A DNA stretch of 64,000 nt from Ectocarpus siliculosus (taxonomy: Eukaryota; Sar; Phaeophyceae; Ectocarpales; Ectocarpaceae). Of the stretch, positions 22,887 through 34,000 are shown piece after piece. The notes under the pieces were generated by a model that saw only the letters and a list, made by a program, of their open reading frames with translations, did no database searches and was not told where the DNA came from. Each line of letters starts with the position of its first letter. Within the stretch, counting starts at the first letter, position 1. A program made the position numbers and the translations under genes. The DNA lies in the NCBI GenBank assembly GCA_000310025.1, contig FN649741.1, forward strand, positions 3,998,894 to 4,062,893. The letters are read 5' to 3'.

Positions 22887-25800
22887 ATGCATAAACTCAC
22901 GAGCGTCGAGGCGCAGCGAGTTATCGCTGTGATGGAGGTAGGAGATTACGTCATCGACGCATGGAATTCTAAGTAGTTGATGTCGTCACCAACGTACAGT
23001 AGATATGTAGACATGTAGGTTTCAGGAGACGGGTGCGTACATAGTCCGCGTCGGAGATATGCGGCATGATTTAGCACAGACTGGCAGCTTGTGATTACTG
23101 CTACGATCATTATCTATTGCTTGAGCTGTAGTCCTACGCCGAGATATTTTCAAGTTCGTTTCGGGATCTTGGAGCTGAATGTGTCGACGCCACTGTTGGG
23201 CGGTCTTGGGTCCATGTTTCCAACCAATTGGGACATTTGATGGGCTTCACATTCAACCACATGCTCAAATTTTTTCCCGTCGGGTGGATGGGGGTAGTTG
23301 GGATGAGAATGTCATACAATAATTACTTGTGTTGCGATTCAATCCATCCATGTTGCGAATCCTTGTCTTGCCCCGTACGCCAACAAACAAGCGACGAGTT
23401 TTTGCCGTAGACTACCTCGAAGCCTGGTAGTCTAGACCATGCCAGAAGCTCGACAGGACCAAATACGGCGCATGTCCACCAGTGATTGCAGTAGGTCTCT
23501 ATTTCAAGAAAAACATCCACTTCGCGCCCTCACTGCCTGCAATCACTCCAGGACACGCTGGACAAATTGAACGGGCTGAGCTACATGCCTTGCACCGCAA
23601 AACTTGAACTGCTGGATGCTCTCGCCGAGGCGGGGGCAAACCCGATCAAGAGCTGCCTGCAGGTAGACATATGACCATTTGGGGTCGCCTACATGCACTC
23701 TCCTGCAGTAAGTGTTCCCATCCAACTGACGATTCGCTCACTCTTCTTACCGAAGCCTCACAGAAGAAACAATGTTTCATTGGCTATTATTGAAAATGAT
23801 ACGTGGCGTATGGGTATGAGCCCACCTGCAAGCTTCCAGAACAATTTCTTCACAACAAGACACCGCGCCTCAAAAATGCCCTATGCTTGTTCGAACACTA
23901 CGATGAGTGGCAGGCGCAATGGCTCATGGAGCAGGCAGCGATAAAATCCGGAGCGATGGGACCAGTGGATAGACGACAACAGGGACCGTATGGTACCAGC
24001 AGCCAGTCGGTGGTTGGCGATAAAACGCCCCAGGGCGCTACTACAGCCGAAAATAAGGGCGGTTCAGCCATACCAGCACCACCTCACGGCGCTGGTGATG
24101 GCCAGAGAAATAAGAACAACACCACTCTGGTAGGCGGCGGTGTAGCAGAGGCCAGTAACAGTGGCGGAGACGGTCTTGGCGCCACAATAGTGGCTGGAGC
24201 TGGGTCAGGGACGGCAGGGACAGCGGCGGTGACATCAGCAGACGGCAGCCCCCCCCCAAACAGTGGCGATAGCCTTGACCAGATCTACCAATCAACGCGA
24301 ACGTGGTGCCGCACTCTCCGGAGGTGTCCCAACGCGATGGAGGTGCTCATTTCTTTCGCGAGCAAGAACCCACGACCTCAGAGCGGGATATTGTTCAACC
24401 AGTATCTCAGTGATCTCACCGGCATCATGTACCGCCGGCTTAGCACCACGGTGGAAGAGGAGGTGGGCGAGCAAGCAAGCTTACAATCAAGCATTAATGG
24501 CGTGACCTACAAGGCAACAGCGCATGTGTTCACAACGCGAAAAGGTCAATCGTTCAGCAGAGAGCCAAACAGGAAACCACATGAAGACGCGGTTAATATC
24601 AAGCAATCTAGATGCTCGACCGAACCAAAACCATCGGTTGGTCTGTCTCAAGCATGTCCATGCAGGCATGCGTTGATAATGGGACGAAAATCCCAACATA
24701 CGAGGTGTGTTCACATAATAGTAGTTTCAATAGTGAGGCAGACTGACAGATGGAATCCCTGAAACTTTCGAGTAAATATACACTCTCCCATATCTTTCGC
24801 CTGAACATCCGTATGACATACAAGAGTCTTTGCACCCATAAAGCACCTCACCGCACACATGCGATTGTCCATCCCCGGATACAACGTTCTTCGCGGGCGC
24901 ACGTGTGATCCGGCATTGTTGAGCGTTCCAGACTGCGAACAAGAACCTGCTGCACGACCTGACGGAGTGCGAAAAGCTGGCCGAAGACGAGCGAGACGCG
25001 CTACACCAGACGCTGCACGCAACCCGAACAGAAAAAGAGCGGGTGAGGCTACATACACGACAACCCCGGACGCCATACAACAGGCGATAGCCGGGTACTC
25101 GCTTGGGGCACACTGCACAGGCGGAATTGGATCCGTCGCCGTTCGATTGATTGTTCTTAGCCGCCAAGCCTTCGTGAAGGTTAAGATTTTCTGTCGTATG
25201 CCTGAACACCTTGCGCGTACCCTATTGTCGAAGAGCGCGGCTGGAAATAGTGTTTGACTACGCAGACGAGCGTTTTAAGCTACACATGCGTTCTCAATTG
25301 ACGTGAAACGAGGTCTTGGTGTTCAGATCGAATGAAAACAAAGCATCGCGTTCAGCCAGACGTGATCTATGCAATCGTGCCAATCTTGGTACGATTTGGT
25401 TGTTCTCTCTGCACCTTCGACGTGCCTCCCTGAAAATATTCCTGAATTTATGACTCTTGGTGGTAGCGGCGAGGTAGTGGGGCAACGTCACAAGAATTGA
25501 AATCGTTTCACACTTTCCTCCCAAACCTAGGAGGTGAGCGCGTTAGGGGCGACGATAAAGAAGCGTCGGGAGGAGCTCCAGGAGGTGACGCATACCAACG
25601 CCGTGGAGATGGATTCCATCAAGACGAAGGCGGCCGACGCCGTGGCAAAAGCGAAGGAAGATCACGAAAAAAAGGTGTGCAATGTATTCCTATGCTTATT
25701 TTACTGCGTTGCTTGTGAAGTCTCGGCCAGTACTACCAGGAACGGCTCGGTTCTTCTTCTGTTGCAGAAGACAGGTGCGTTCTTTCGAGAACGCCGGGTT

Positions 25801-27227
25801 TAACGAAAACCATCAATTTTTGGACACTTTCACTTGGGTCACCACGATACAAACCCTGGTTACAACCACACAAACTGTAGAAACGTTCCATCGACATTCC
25901 CAAGGCCTTCAAGTGCCCGCCTTCCCGATCGCGCCGCCACTACAACTGTGTTCATTCACGTCGCACTCCCTCATCCGAAAAAGGGCCGAGCGCTGACCGA
26001 GCGCATCGAGCGTCTAGCGAAGGAGACGGGGGAGGCAGCGGAGCTGCATCAGCAGGAGGAGACGGCATCTCGCAAGAAGAAGGCAAAGGTGGAGGTGGAA
26101 CTGACCGCGACGGTGGGAAAGTACGACCGAGATATGACCGCGAAGACAGCCCAGATAGAAGAGATAAAGGTGAGAGCCAGGCACATGAATTTCAACTGCA
26201 GTCCCGTAGAACCCCACACACCCTACTACGCACGGCAATAGGTTCTTGAGCAGGGATTGTTGTGCGTGTACTCCAACATATTTTCGTATACTCTGATATT
26301 CTGAAGCGGCGAGGAAAGTGCACCACCTTGATCTGTCGGCCGAGATGGTCTGGACAGAACACATAGACGTGAGAACGAAACGCTAGGATGATACAAAATA
26401 ATAGAACATCGATTTGACTAAACGATTCAAGTCCTTTGTCTAGAGTGTCCACCAAGACTACTGGACGCGTATTCGACCGAAGCCAAAGCAGTCAAATTGG
26501 GCCAGCGATCAAGGAAGCGGATGTCGGAGGGGAAATTGCTTGAAAATTAGCCCCTTACCACCTGTCTGGCCGTGGTTTTCATTATAAGTAGGCTGATCAG
26601 GTGCAAGCCGTTGCCGGTGGCCCTCAATGATCAGTACCGCGGCGGGTCAATGTTGTGGTTTTTGTCGTGACTAAGCTTCATCAGGAGGGCACCAAATACT
26701 CAATGAAACGTGAAGCACACCGAGTGGGAGATGCGCCAGAATGGCTTCGGTGTACCACCAGGACTTCAATACGAGCTGTTGCTTCCAAATGCATCTTTGT
26801 CAAACCGAAAAATTTCAACAATGTCTCGCACATCTCGCGCGGTACTGCTGTGGTGTCCTGAGGTCGATTCTCCGATGTTTCCGCGTGAACAACAATCAAT
26901 AAAGCCGTATCCCCATTCCGGCCCTCCTCGACTGCTTCCCCATCCCCCGACAAACGACCACAGGCCAAGATGGAGGAAGAGCGCCAAGAGCTAGCTATTT
27001 TACAGGACCACTTCGACCGAGTCGACGCCAGCGGGCGACAGCAGTGGGCGGAGGAAGAGACTCTGGCCGTGGTTAGGGGGAAGGTGGCAAGGGCGATGGG
27101 CATCGTGGATGGAGCGGCCACGAAGATTCAGGCGATGTTTCGAGGGGGAAGGGACCGCGCGGAGTACCAGAAGGCCAAGAAGAAGGCCAAGAAAGGGGGA
27201 AAGAAGGGCAAAAAGGGAAAAAAATAG
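22887..27227 (+). CDS. DRC10: Dynein regulatory complex subunit 10 (IQCD-like), 7 exons, 498 aa
   Basis: Exons 22887-22937, 23552-23662, 23833-24462, 24932-25042, 25531-25674, 25984-26169 and 26964-27227 (stop TAG). All junctions are phase 0. The N-terminus (MHKLTSVEAQRVIAVME, then DTLDKLNGLSYM) resembles the start of the IQCD family (K-L-T-x-x-E-A-x-R). A helical region follows (LDQIYQSTRTWCRTLRRC, LFNQYLSDLTGIMYRRL). Then come coiled coils, including the family-typical block ASRKKKAKVEVELTATVGKY. The C-terminus has one IQ motif (AATKIQAMFRGGRDR, ~residue 464) and a Lys/Gly-rich tail ending KKGKKGKKGKK. DRC10 is part of the nexin link between axonemal doublets that regulates dynein. An Ala/Gly/Thr-rich insert in exon 3 (~residues 100-200) is lineage-specific or disordered. 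Acceptors at 23833, 25984 and 26964 are the least certain. Confidence 0.9.
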
Positions 27228-27901
27228 CGAGAAAATATTGTTGCACGGTTCAACAATCGACGGCAAGAAAATTCTCACCGAGACTAAATGCGTTTCTGAT
27301 ACGCCCCAAACGCAATCTGCTGGATCTCTTCGCTGCGTCCTTTGGACAACCCGTTATCGTCAACCACGACCATCTACTTTTCGTGATAATTCAACCCCGC
27401 AAACTAAGGCAAAAGTGGCCATGTGTTCTAAGATACACTGTCCAACTGGACATTTCACAACAACAACAGCGACGCCACGAAACTCACTTTTTGATATCCC
27501 AGGCATTGGTTCAGAACATATCATCAGCAAGAACACACCGAAGGCTGGGAAGGGCTTTCTACGTTGCCGTTTCCTGGTGGGGCTGCTCACCCAAGGCTGA
27601 CTACGGGTGGTACTGCTGTCCAAGCACAACTTCTTTGTGTCTCAGCTCTCTGGGTTGTGCTTAAATTGCAATAGGTCTGCATGGTACGCTTTAAAGGCAC
27701 AGTCGAACCAGCAGCATGCACACTTCATCTACTACTAGGTGCGCTCTTCTGGCTCCTGTAAGTCAAAGACGACGACGCTCGAAACGAAACAAAAACTTCA
27801 AGTGCAAGTGACCATGGGTGAGACAGCTCGGCCTCATGTGTGATGGATCTAGCTGTTTAGTGCGGAACGTTCTCGTTCTCTGAACCGCCCCTGGCGTTTG
27901 G
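27228..27901. other. Convergent intergenic region, nothing recognised
   Basis: This 674-bp stretch separates the stop codons of DRC10 and the giant minus-strand gene. It holds both 3' flanks. Open frames of up to ~160 codons overlap the DRC10 end or have no recognisable features. Confidence 0.6.
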
Positions 27902-28069
27902 TTAGCTGCCCTGTGCGACAGGTGCCCGTGCACGACTGGTAGTGTCGATCGTTCTTGGCAGGATGGGCAAATCTTCGTCTTGTCCAGAAAAATCAAACTT
28001 GATGGCGTACCCACACTGACTGCACGTAGTGCCGCCTTTCTCTCGAGCGCCGCAGTGCCCGCAAATGAC
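27902..28069 (-). other. C-terminal zinc-ribbon exon of the giant gene
   Basis: The exon reads VICGHCGAREKGG and TTCSQCGYAIKFDF, a CX2C-X9-CX2C zinc-ribbon pattern. About 27 polar residues follow, then TAA at 27904-27902. It joins in phase 0 to the preceding armadillo exon (ending GPFNY). Four cysteines in two knuckles suggest a structural zinc site for protein or nucleic-acid contact. Confidence 0.75.
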
Positions 28070-31000
28070 CTAATACATCGTGCGCGAACGGGTTGGATGT
28101 CATTCAGCAAGCGAAGCCGTCTCCTACCTTTCCAAGGATTTGGACAACCACCCGTGTTTTTAACTCTATGTGAACTTCACTATTGTACGAACCGTGGGTG
28201 ACAACCCCACGACGCTACCCTTAGATAAGGCGCCATTGGTGCACACTTTCTTGGCAGCACGAGACCGGCCGCATGGACACAACGCGAGGCTGTTTGAATA
28301 CAGACGCTAGCCCCAATAGTCAACCCACCAATCTCAGAAGCCAGTTCCTCACCAGATGAATATGAAGGAATCTTCCCATCTGGCTTGAAGGCATTGAGGG
28401 CAACGTCGAAACATGTCGTTCTCATGAAAAGGGTCACTTTCTGCTCCCTACACATTTATTTCCAATCAAACATCGTGCGAGAAACAGTGACTGTTTCAGA
28501 ACCCCGACATGAAAAAACACGAAAACGCTGTCATTCCTGGTGGAGGGTGCCGTCATACCGGCATTGCGGGATTCTGAACCTCACATCACGGAGAGACCTC
28601 GGTTGGCTAGCTTATTACTCACGTAATTGAACGGCCCAAGTGCCTGGAGCAGGCTCGTCGCTAGCGCGGAGCATGTCTCCCTCGACTCCGCTTGCATCCT
28701 TAGCGCCAGCGCCTCAGAGTCTTCTCGAAGGACGCCGTCCACTCCTATTTCGTCGATCTTGTCCAGCCCGAGCTCCCCATCGGTCGCCGGTCCGCGTGGT
28801 GGACCAGCGGCCGACTGGGGCCCCGGCAATGGGCAGGCGTGCGCCACCCCTGGCATCGCTGGCAGGCACTTGATTTTCTTTGTCATTCCCTGGCCGCCCT
28901 CGCCAGGAGGGGCAGAAGGAGGAGGAGTCTCCCCCCAAACGGAGGTCTTAGAGCGATGTCCAGCGTGCTTGGGGCCGCTCAACTTTGTGATGCTGGCGGG
29001 CTCATCCTGCACGGTACCGTAGCTGCTCGTATGATTGCTATCTTCCGCGGCGTCGATGAGCTGATCCAGCCCGACCCGAAGGAGGCGCCGGCAGATCTTT
29101 TCGTTCCCGGTGGCAGCGGTTACAAGCGTCGTTAGAACCCCTTCCGCGACACCCCATTCGCCCGCCGAGCGGGAGGAGTGGCACAGCTGCGTTTTCAATC
29201 ACGAAGACGATGAAACGTTTTTCGAGGCAGAGACGGGCAGTCCCTCGAGCGTTAGCAAGCGAGCGGCGTTCGTGCGGAGGTCAGTGTCGCATAGGGGAAA
29301 AAGAACAAGCCGCTACCAAAAACGTTGGCCGTAGTCTGAGAAAAGCGGCAACGTCAGCAACCTTTGCGGTGTAATGTGAAGCGACCCCGCTGAGCCTGAC
29401 GAAAGCAATGTCTTTGGGAGCCACGAACGTGGATATGGACAGCACAACAGCGAGGTCCTGACCAAAGGGACTCCCAAAACACTACAACCTGTGAAACGAA
29501 CGCCTCTCACCTGGACAAGCGCCTCCAGTCCGCCGGCCCGAACGAACCGATTCTTGTTGGCGTCGTTGCCGTGCAAGCAGTTTCTCAGGCCCCACAACAC
29601 GGGTACCAGCAGCGGTGCTTCGGTGTTGTGGTCGCACATCCCCAGGAGCACCGCCAATCCGCCGCTTTCGCCCAGGCTTCGCTGCTTGCTGGGGTTTTGC
29701 GATACCTGACCCGACCAGAGAAAACGCCGCAAAAACAAATGTTGGGCTTCATTGACCCACACAGAGGATAGTTCACACACGTGCGGTGTGGATACATTGA
29801 AGTGGCAGGGCTCGGTAGCATACGTATGGGGTGGATTTTCCAAATGGCGAAGAAGATATTTTGCAAAACCGATGTCTTCCGGTTCCCTGGCACGTAATTT
29901 GAAGACATGGAGACGTCGGTCAAGACGGCGAACACTACATGTAGTACCACTTGCACAAATGCAGTGTAGTGTTCCCGACTCGTTTCGAGAAAAATTGACA
30001 GGAACAACGTGCACGATGCCTGGTAGAATTTTTTGGCGATGGCATGACAACGAACTACGTAGAGTAGTTCACGAAACACTCGTGGCCTCTGATCCGTTCC
30101 TTACTTCCTGGGCAATTTGTTCGGCGGCCGCCTTTTGCGCCGTGAGGTTCCCCTTGGTCTGAACGATTCCGAGGAGGTGTGGCAGATCTAGCTGCTGCTT
30201 TTTGCCGCTGTCTTCGTCGTCGGCTTCCGTGCAAGCAAGTGCCGCGAGTATCTTCGCCGCCAGCTCTCGTTCCTGGCGGATAGAAAGTTTAGATTTGGAC
30301 AGTTTGGATTTCCTTTCTGTCGATTGAGAGCGGCACGCGCGGAGTACCGCCGTATTCGCTGTGGTGTTTGCGGTGTCGTGGTTTCCCAAGTTGCGTCCCC
30401 AGAAACACATGCAACGTACCAATCGTAGAAACCAAGTACGTTTCTGTTCCCTGGTTGTGAACACTAACCGCCATTGCCATTAGAAAAGTGTTGTTTTCGA
30501 TCAACACGGCAACTATTCCAAAATAACCTTGCCCTGCAGTCAAGGAAAAAGCTGTAGTCTACCTTTTGGTACAAATACAAGGAGGAAGTGTGACCACACT
30601 CCTTGCATTGTATCTGTTTTCGTGCAGCTAGTGGACTTAATGACGTAGTGCGCCTCACAGGTTGCCCTGGGAACACAACAATTTCACCTCGGGTTGCATT
30701 TATTACACTGGCAGCGAACGGTCTATCGCCGATAACCGTTTAATGCTCGACAGGTTCTCCAGCGGCTACACTACGTTGGGTCACAGAAGGATAGCCCACT
30801 CACGAATGGTACTCTGGGGATACTGTGTTGAAACCAAAAGTACACGTCAGTGCTCTCCAAAACAACAACACAATCTGGTGTCGTATTCCTGGTCGATTCA
30901 CACAAACGTCGTCAACGGTAGGCTGGTCTGATAACTTTGTCGCACCTCCGGGTTATCCGAGCCCAGCAGAGCCACCGCCGCCTCCACCCCCCCTGCTTCC

Positions 31001-34000
31001 GCCACGCGTGACTTGTAGAGGTCGTGGACGGAGACGTTCAGCAGCGCCAGGGCGGCCGGGTGGCGCACGGCGGTGGGAACGGAAGGCGCCAGGCTCGACA
31101 CAAAGAGAGCGATGCAACCGGCGTCGACCAACGGCGCCACGATGCGATCGACGTACGTGAGAGACACCAAACAACGAAGTGCGGCCTCCTGGACTGGGGC
31201 GGGGTGATCGTGATCGCAATACCTGCATGGATCGACGGGGTGGCACGGCATGAATGATCGGCGATGTTTCAGCTCAAGCATCTTGGCTGAATGGAAGCGC
31301 TTAGACATGTACGTTCGGGAAAGTGTTCTGACTTCGAGGGGGCGAGAGGGAGGAATGGGGCACAGAAGTGGTCGCATATCGACAAGGACGAGGTTCGATC
31401 GCCCCATCTTCATGCTTATATTACATCTTTCCATTTGCCAACTTCAAGCTGACGTGTTTACCGCGACAAACAGGTCCACAACGGTCGACATCGGGAAAGT
31501 ACTTCTTTCCTATCTCAAGCAATATCAACACGAAAACGGGTGAGGGTTTCGAATATCACTCCCTCGTCAAATCAATAGCAACGACATTCCAAAAACAACT
31601 TGTCCAGTTCAATGCATCCCTATGCCGAGGCAGCGTCAATGACGGCGTGGATGACGTCTAAAATCCATTCCCTCCATTCTCACCCAAGCAGCGTCAATAC
31701 CGCCTCGTCGATCGCCTCCAATCGACGTCGATTGGCCTCGTGGAAGAACAGAGAATTTCCGAGACAGATGAGCGCGTTTGTTCGAATGGGAAGCCACGAG
31801 GAAGACGCAAGAGCCAACAGCTGCGAGATGTAGCGGCCGATGCGTTCCTGCGGGGGAAAGGTCAGGTCTCGGGGTGAGTATGAGCACTATGGGAGGAGAC
31901 GATTCTCCTCATGGCACGGTTCGATGGGATTCCAGGCAGAAACGAGGTGTAATTCCGCGTACGGAGAAGAAGACCTCGGGTGCTTGCGGCTGCTTCTTTC
32001 GTCGTGTGTGTGCCGCAAAAGACCAACCGGTAATTTACAGCAATTGCGAGCTATCAACAAAAAGGGATACCCGACAATCATTCTTTAAGGCTGCATCGAC
32101 AGTGCTCAGACGTTCGTGCCGATACGCTACCGAACCACAGCGCTAGCTGTTTGGTATCGTTTGGTTCTGGTCTTGTATTCTTAAGTCGGGTAGCAAACAT
32201 GTTTACATCTCATGTGGCAGGATATTCACTGGTGGGCTCAGATCATGTCGTCAAAACTGCTAGACAGCCTCTCGATGGCGGCCAGGCGAAAATTTGTCAG
32301 CATCAAATGCTAACCCCTACCTGATTGTGAGGGTCCCATGCCAGGTTTCCAAGAGCCCAGAGGGCATTCGCGCGGACTACGTCGTCATTGGTGTCGCACA
32401 GGGCAAAAAGGGCCTCTGCCGCACCCTCGTCGCCCGCTGTTGCACGGTGAACGTCTGTCTGGCACACGTTTCCGATCACCAGGGCGGCATGTCGTTGCAC
32501 CTGTTTTGGTCGACGAGATCGAGTGCGGGTGATAAAAAAATGCAGAGGGGAGAACAAGACAGAAGGAAGACGGCGCAGCGTGTTGTCCAACATCACGGAC
32601 ATTTTAAATCGACACCCCGAGACGGGGCCGCATGATCTGACCATATCTCACGGTGCGTGAACAAGATCGATCGGGTGTGCGAAGAGTAAGCTAAACCACG
32701 AAGACAAGCGTGGTGACACCTGACGCGGTCGACACGATTGGCGTTTCGAATCTCCCATTCCCCCGCTACAGTTGAGGGCGTACTTCCCCTGTTTTCAACA
32801 TGGTATCTACGAAACCCTAACGAACATTCTGTGTTGTAGCAGTACCAGCGAACTCCACCAAGGGATAGTCACGGATTCCGGTTCGAGATACTTCCAAGAA
32901 GTTCCGGGCTCCGTGACTACAAGAGAGATCAACCGTCCAGAGAATCAACGCCGTCTTACCTGCAAGTTGTGAGATCCACACATGAGAACCAAGGGGCTGA
33001 TGCCTAAAGAGTGTATCCTCACTGTGACCTCATCCCCGTGGTTACGGGTGGCGTTGACCAGGGCTTCGGCTGCGTTAGCCTGGATTTCCTCCGCCTGGAA
33101 AGGGATGACGAGCACGACATAGTATGAAACTGAAGAATGCCGTGCGCTTCCGGACCTCTTGAGTGCGGCGAAACACCCCTTTGCCACTACAGTATACTCC
33201 CGTTTCCTCTGGTGATGGGGAACATGTCATCGAGTATTCCCATCCACTGCTCTGGACGCTTCCGTTAACAAGGCGATGGTGGTGTCTGCCACTGCTCTGG
33301 ACGCTTCCGTTAACAAGGCGATGGTGGTGTCTGAAAAATGGTACATGTCCGCGGTTGTAGTACTGATGCTAACGCATGACCGAATAACATGAACAATATA
33401 TGTTATCCCCGACTGATCCGGTCGCAACCTGGGATTGGGAGCAGTGGAGGCCAAGGAACCTTTGCAACAGCATGTTCGAAAACTCTCGAACTTCATGGTT
33501 AGAACGAGGGGCACGAACGCGTCTGTAATGCACTGCACGTTCGCAATGGCATTTTCGGAAACCCTCCAACTTGAATGCCAAAACGGGGCATGACCGCATC
33601 TGTAGTTGCCAGCGCACGCACACACACATGCATGCATGCAGTCACGAAACGGACACACTCATACCTGGTCGAAGTCAAGAAGGTTGTGCGGTTTGTACGA
33701 CGACACCAACCCCACCAGAACGCCTATCCCACCGGCGGCTACAAGCCTCACGGCGTTGGCCTCGCTGTAGCAGAGCAGGTTAGCCAGGGCCGCGGTCGCC
33801 GCTTGCACCGCGTCGACGTCCATCGTCGCCGCCGCTCCGCCCTCCTCACCCCCCTCGTCCTCGACGCCACCCTCCTCTTCGTCCTGCCGCCGTGTCACAA
33901 TGAAACCCTTGTTTCCCTCACAACCTACTTTAGTCGCGCGCTCCGCACCAACGTCGCGAGTCTCCGCCTTCTCAGCGTTCGCTTCATCCGTCGAAGACAT

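Noticed and set aside
28180-28455. Possible extra Cys-containing exon (RRCPQCLQ) before the zinc ribbon
   Set aside because: It would leave phase 2 and break the frame of the zinc-ribbon exon, whereas the direct join 28623 to 28069 is in phase.
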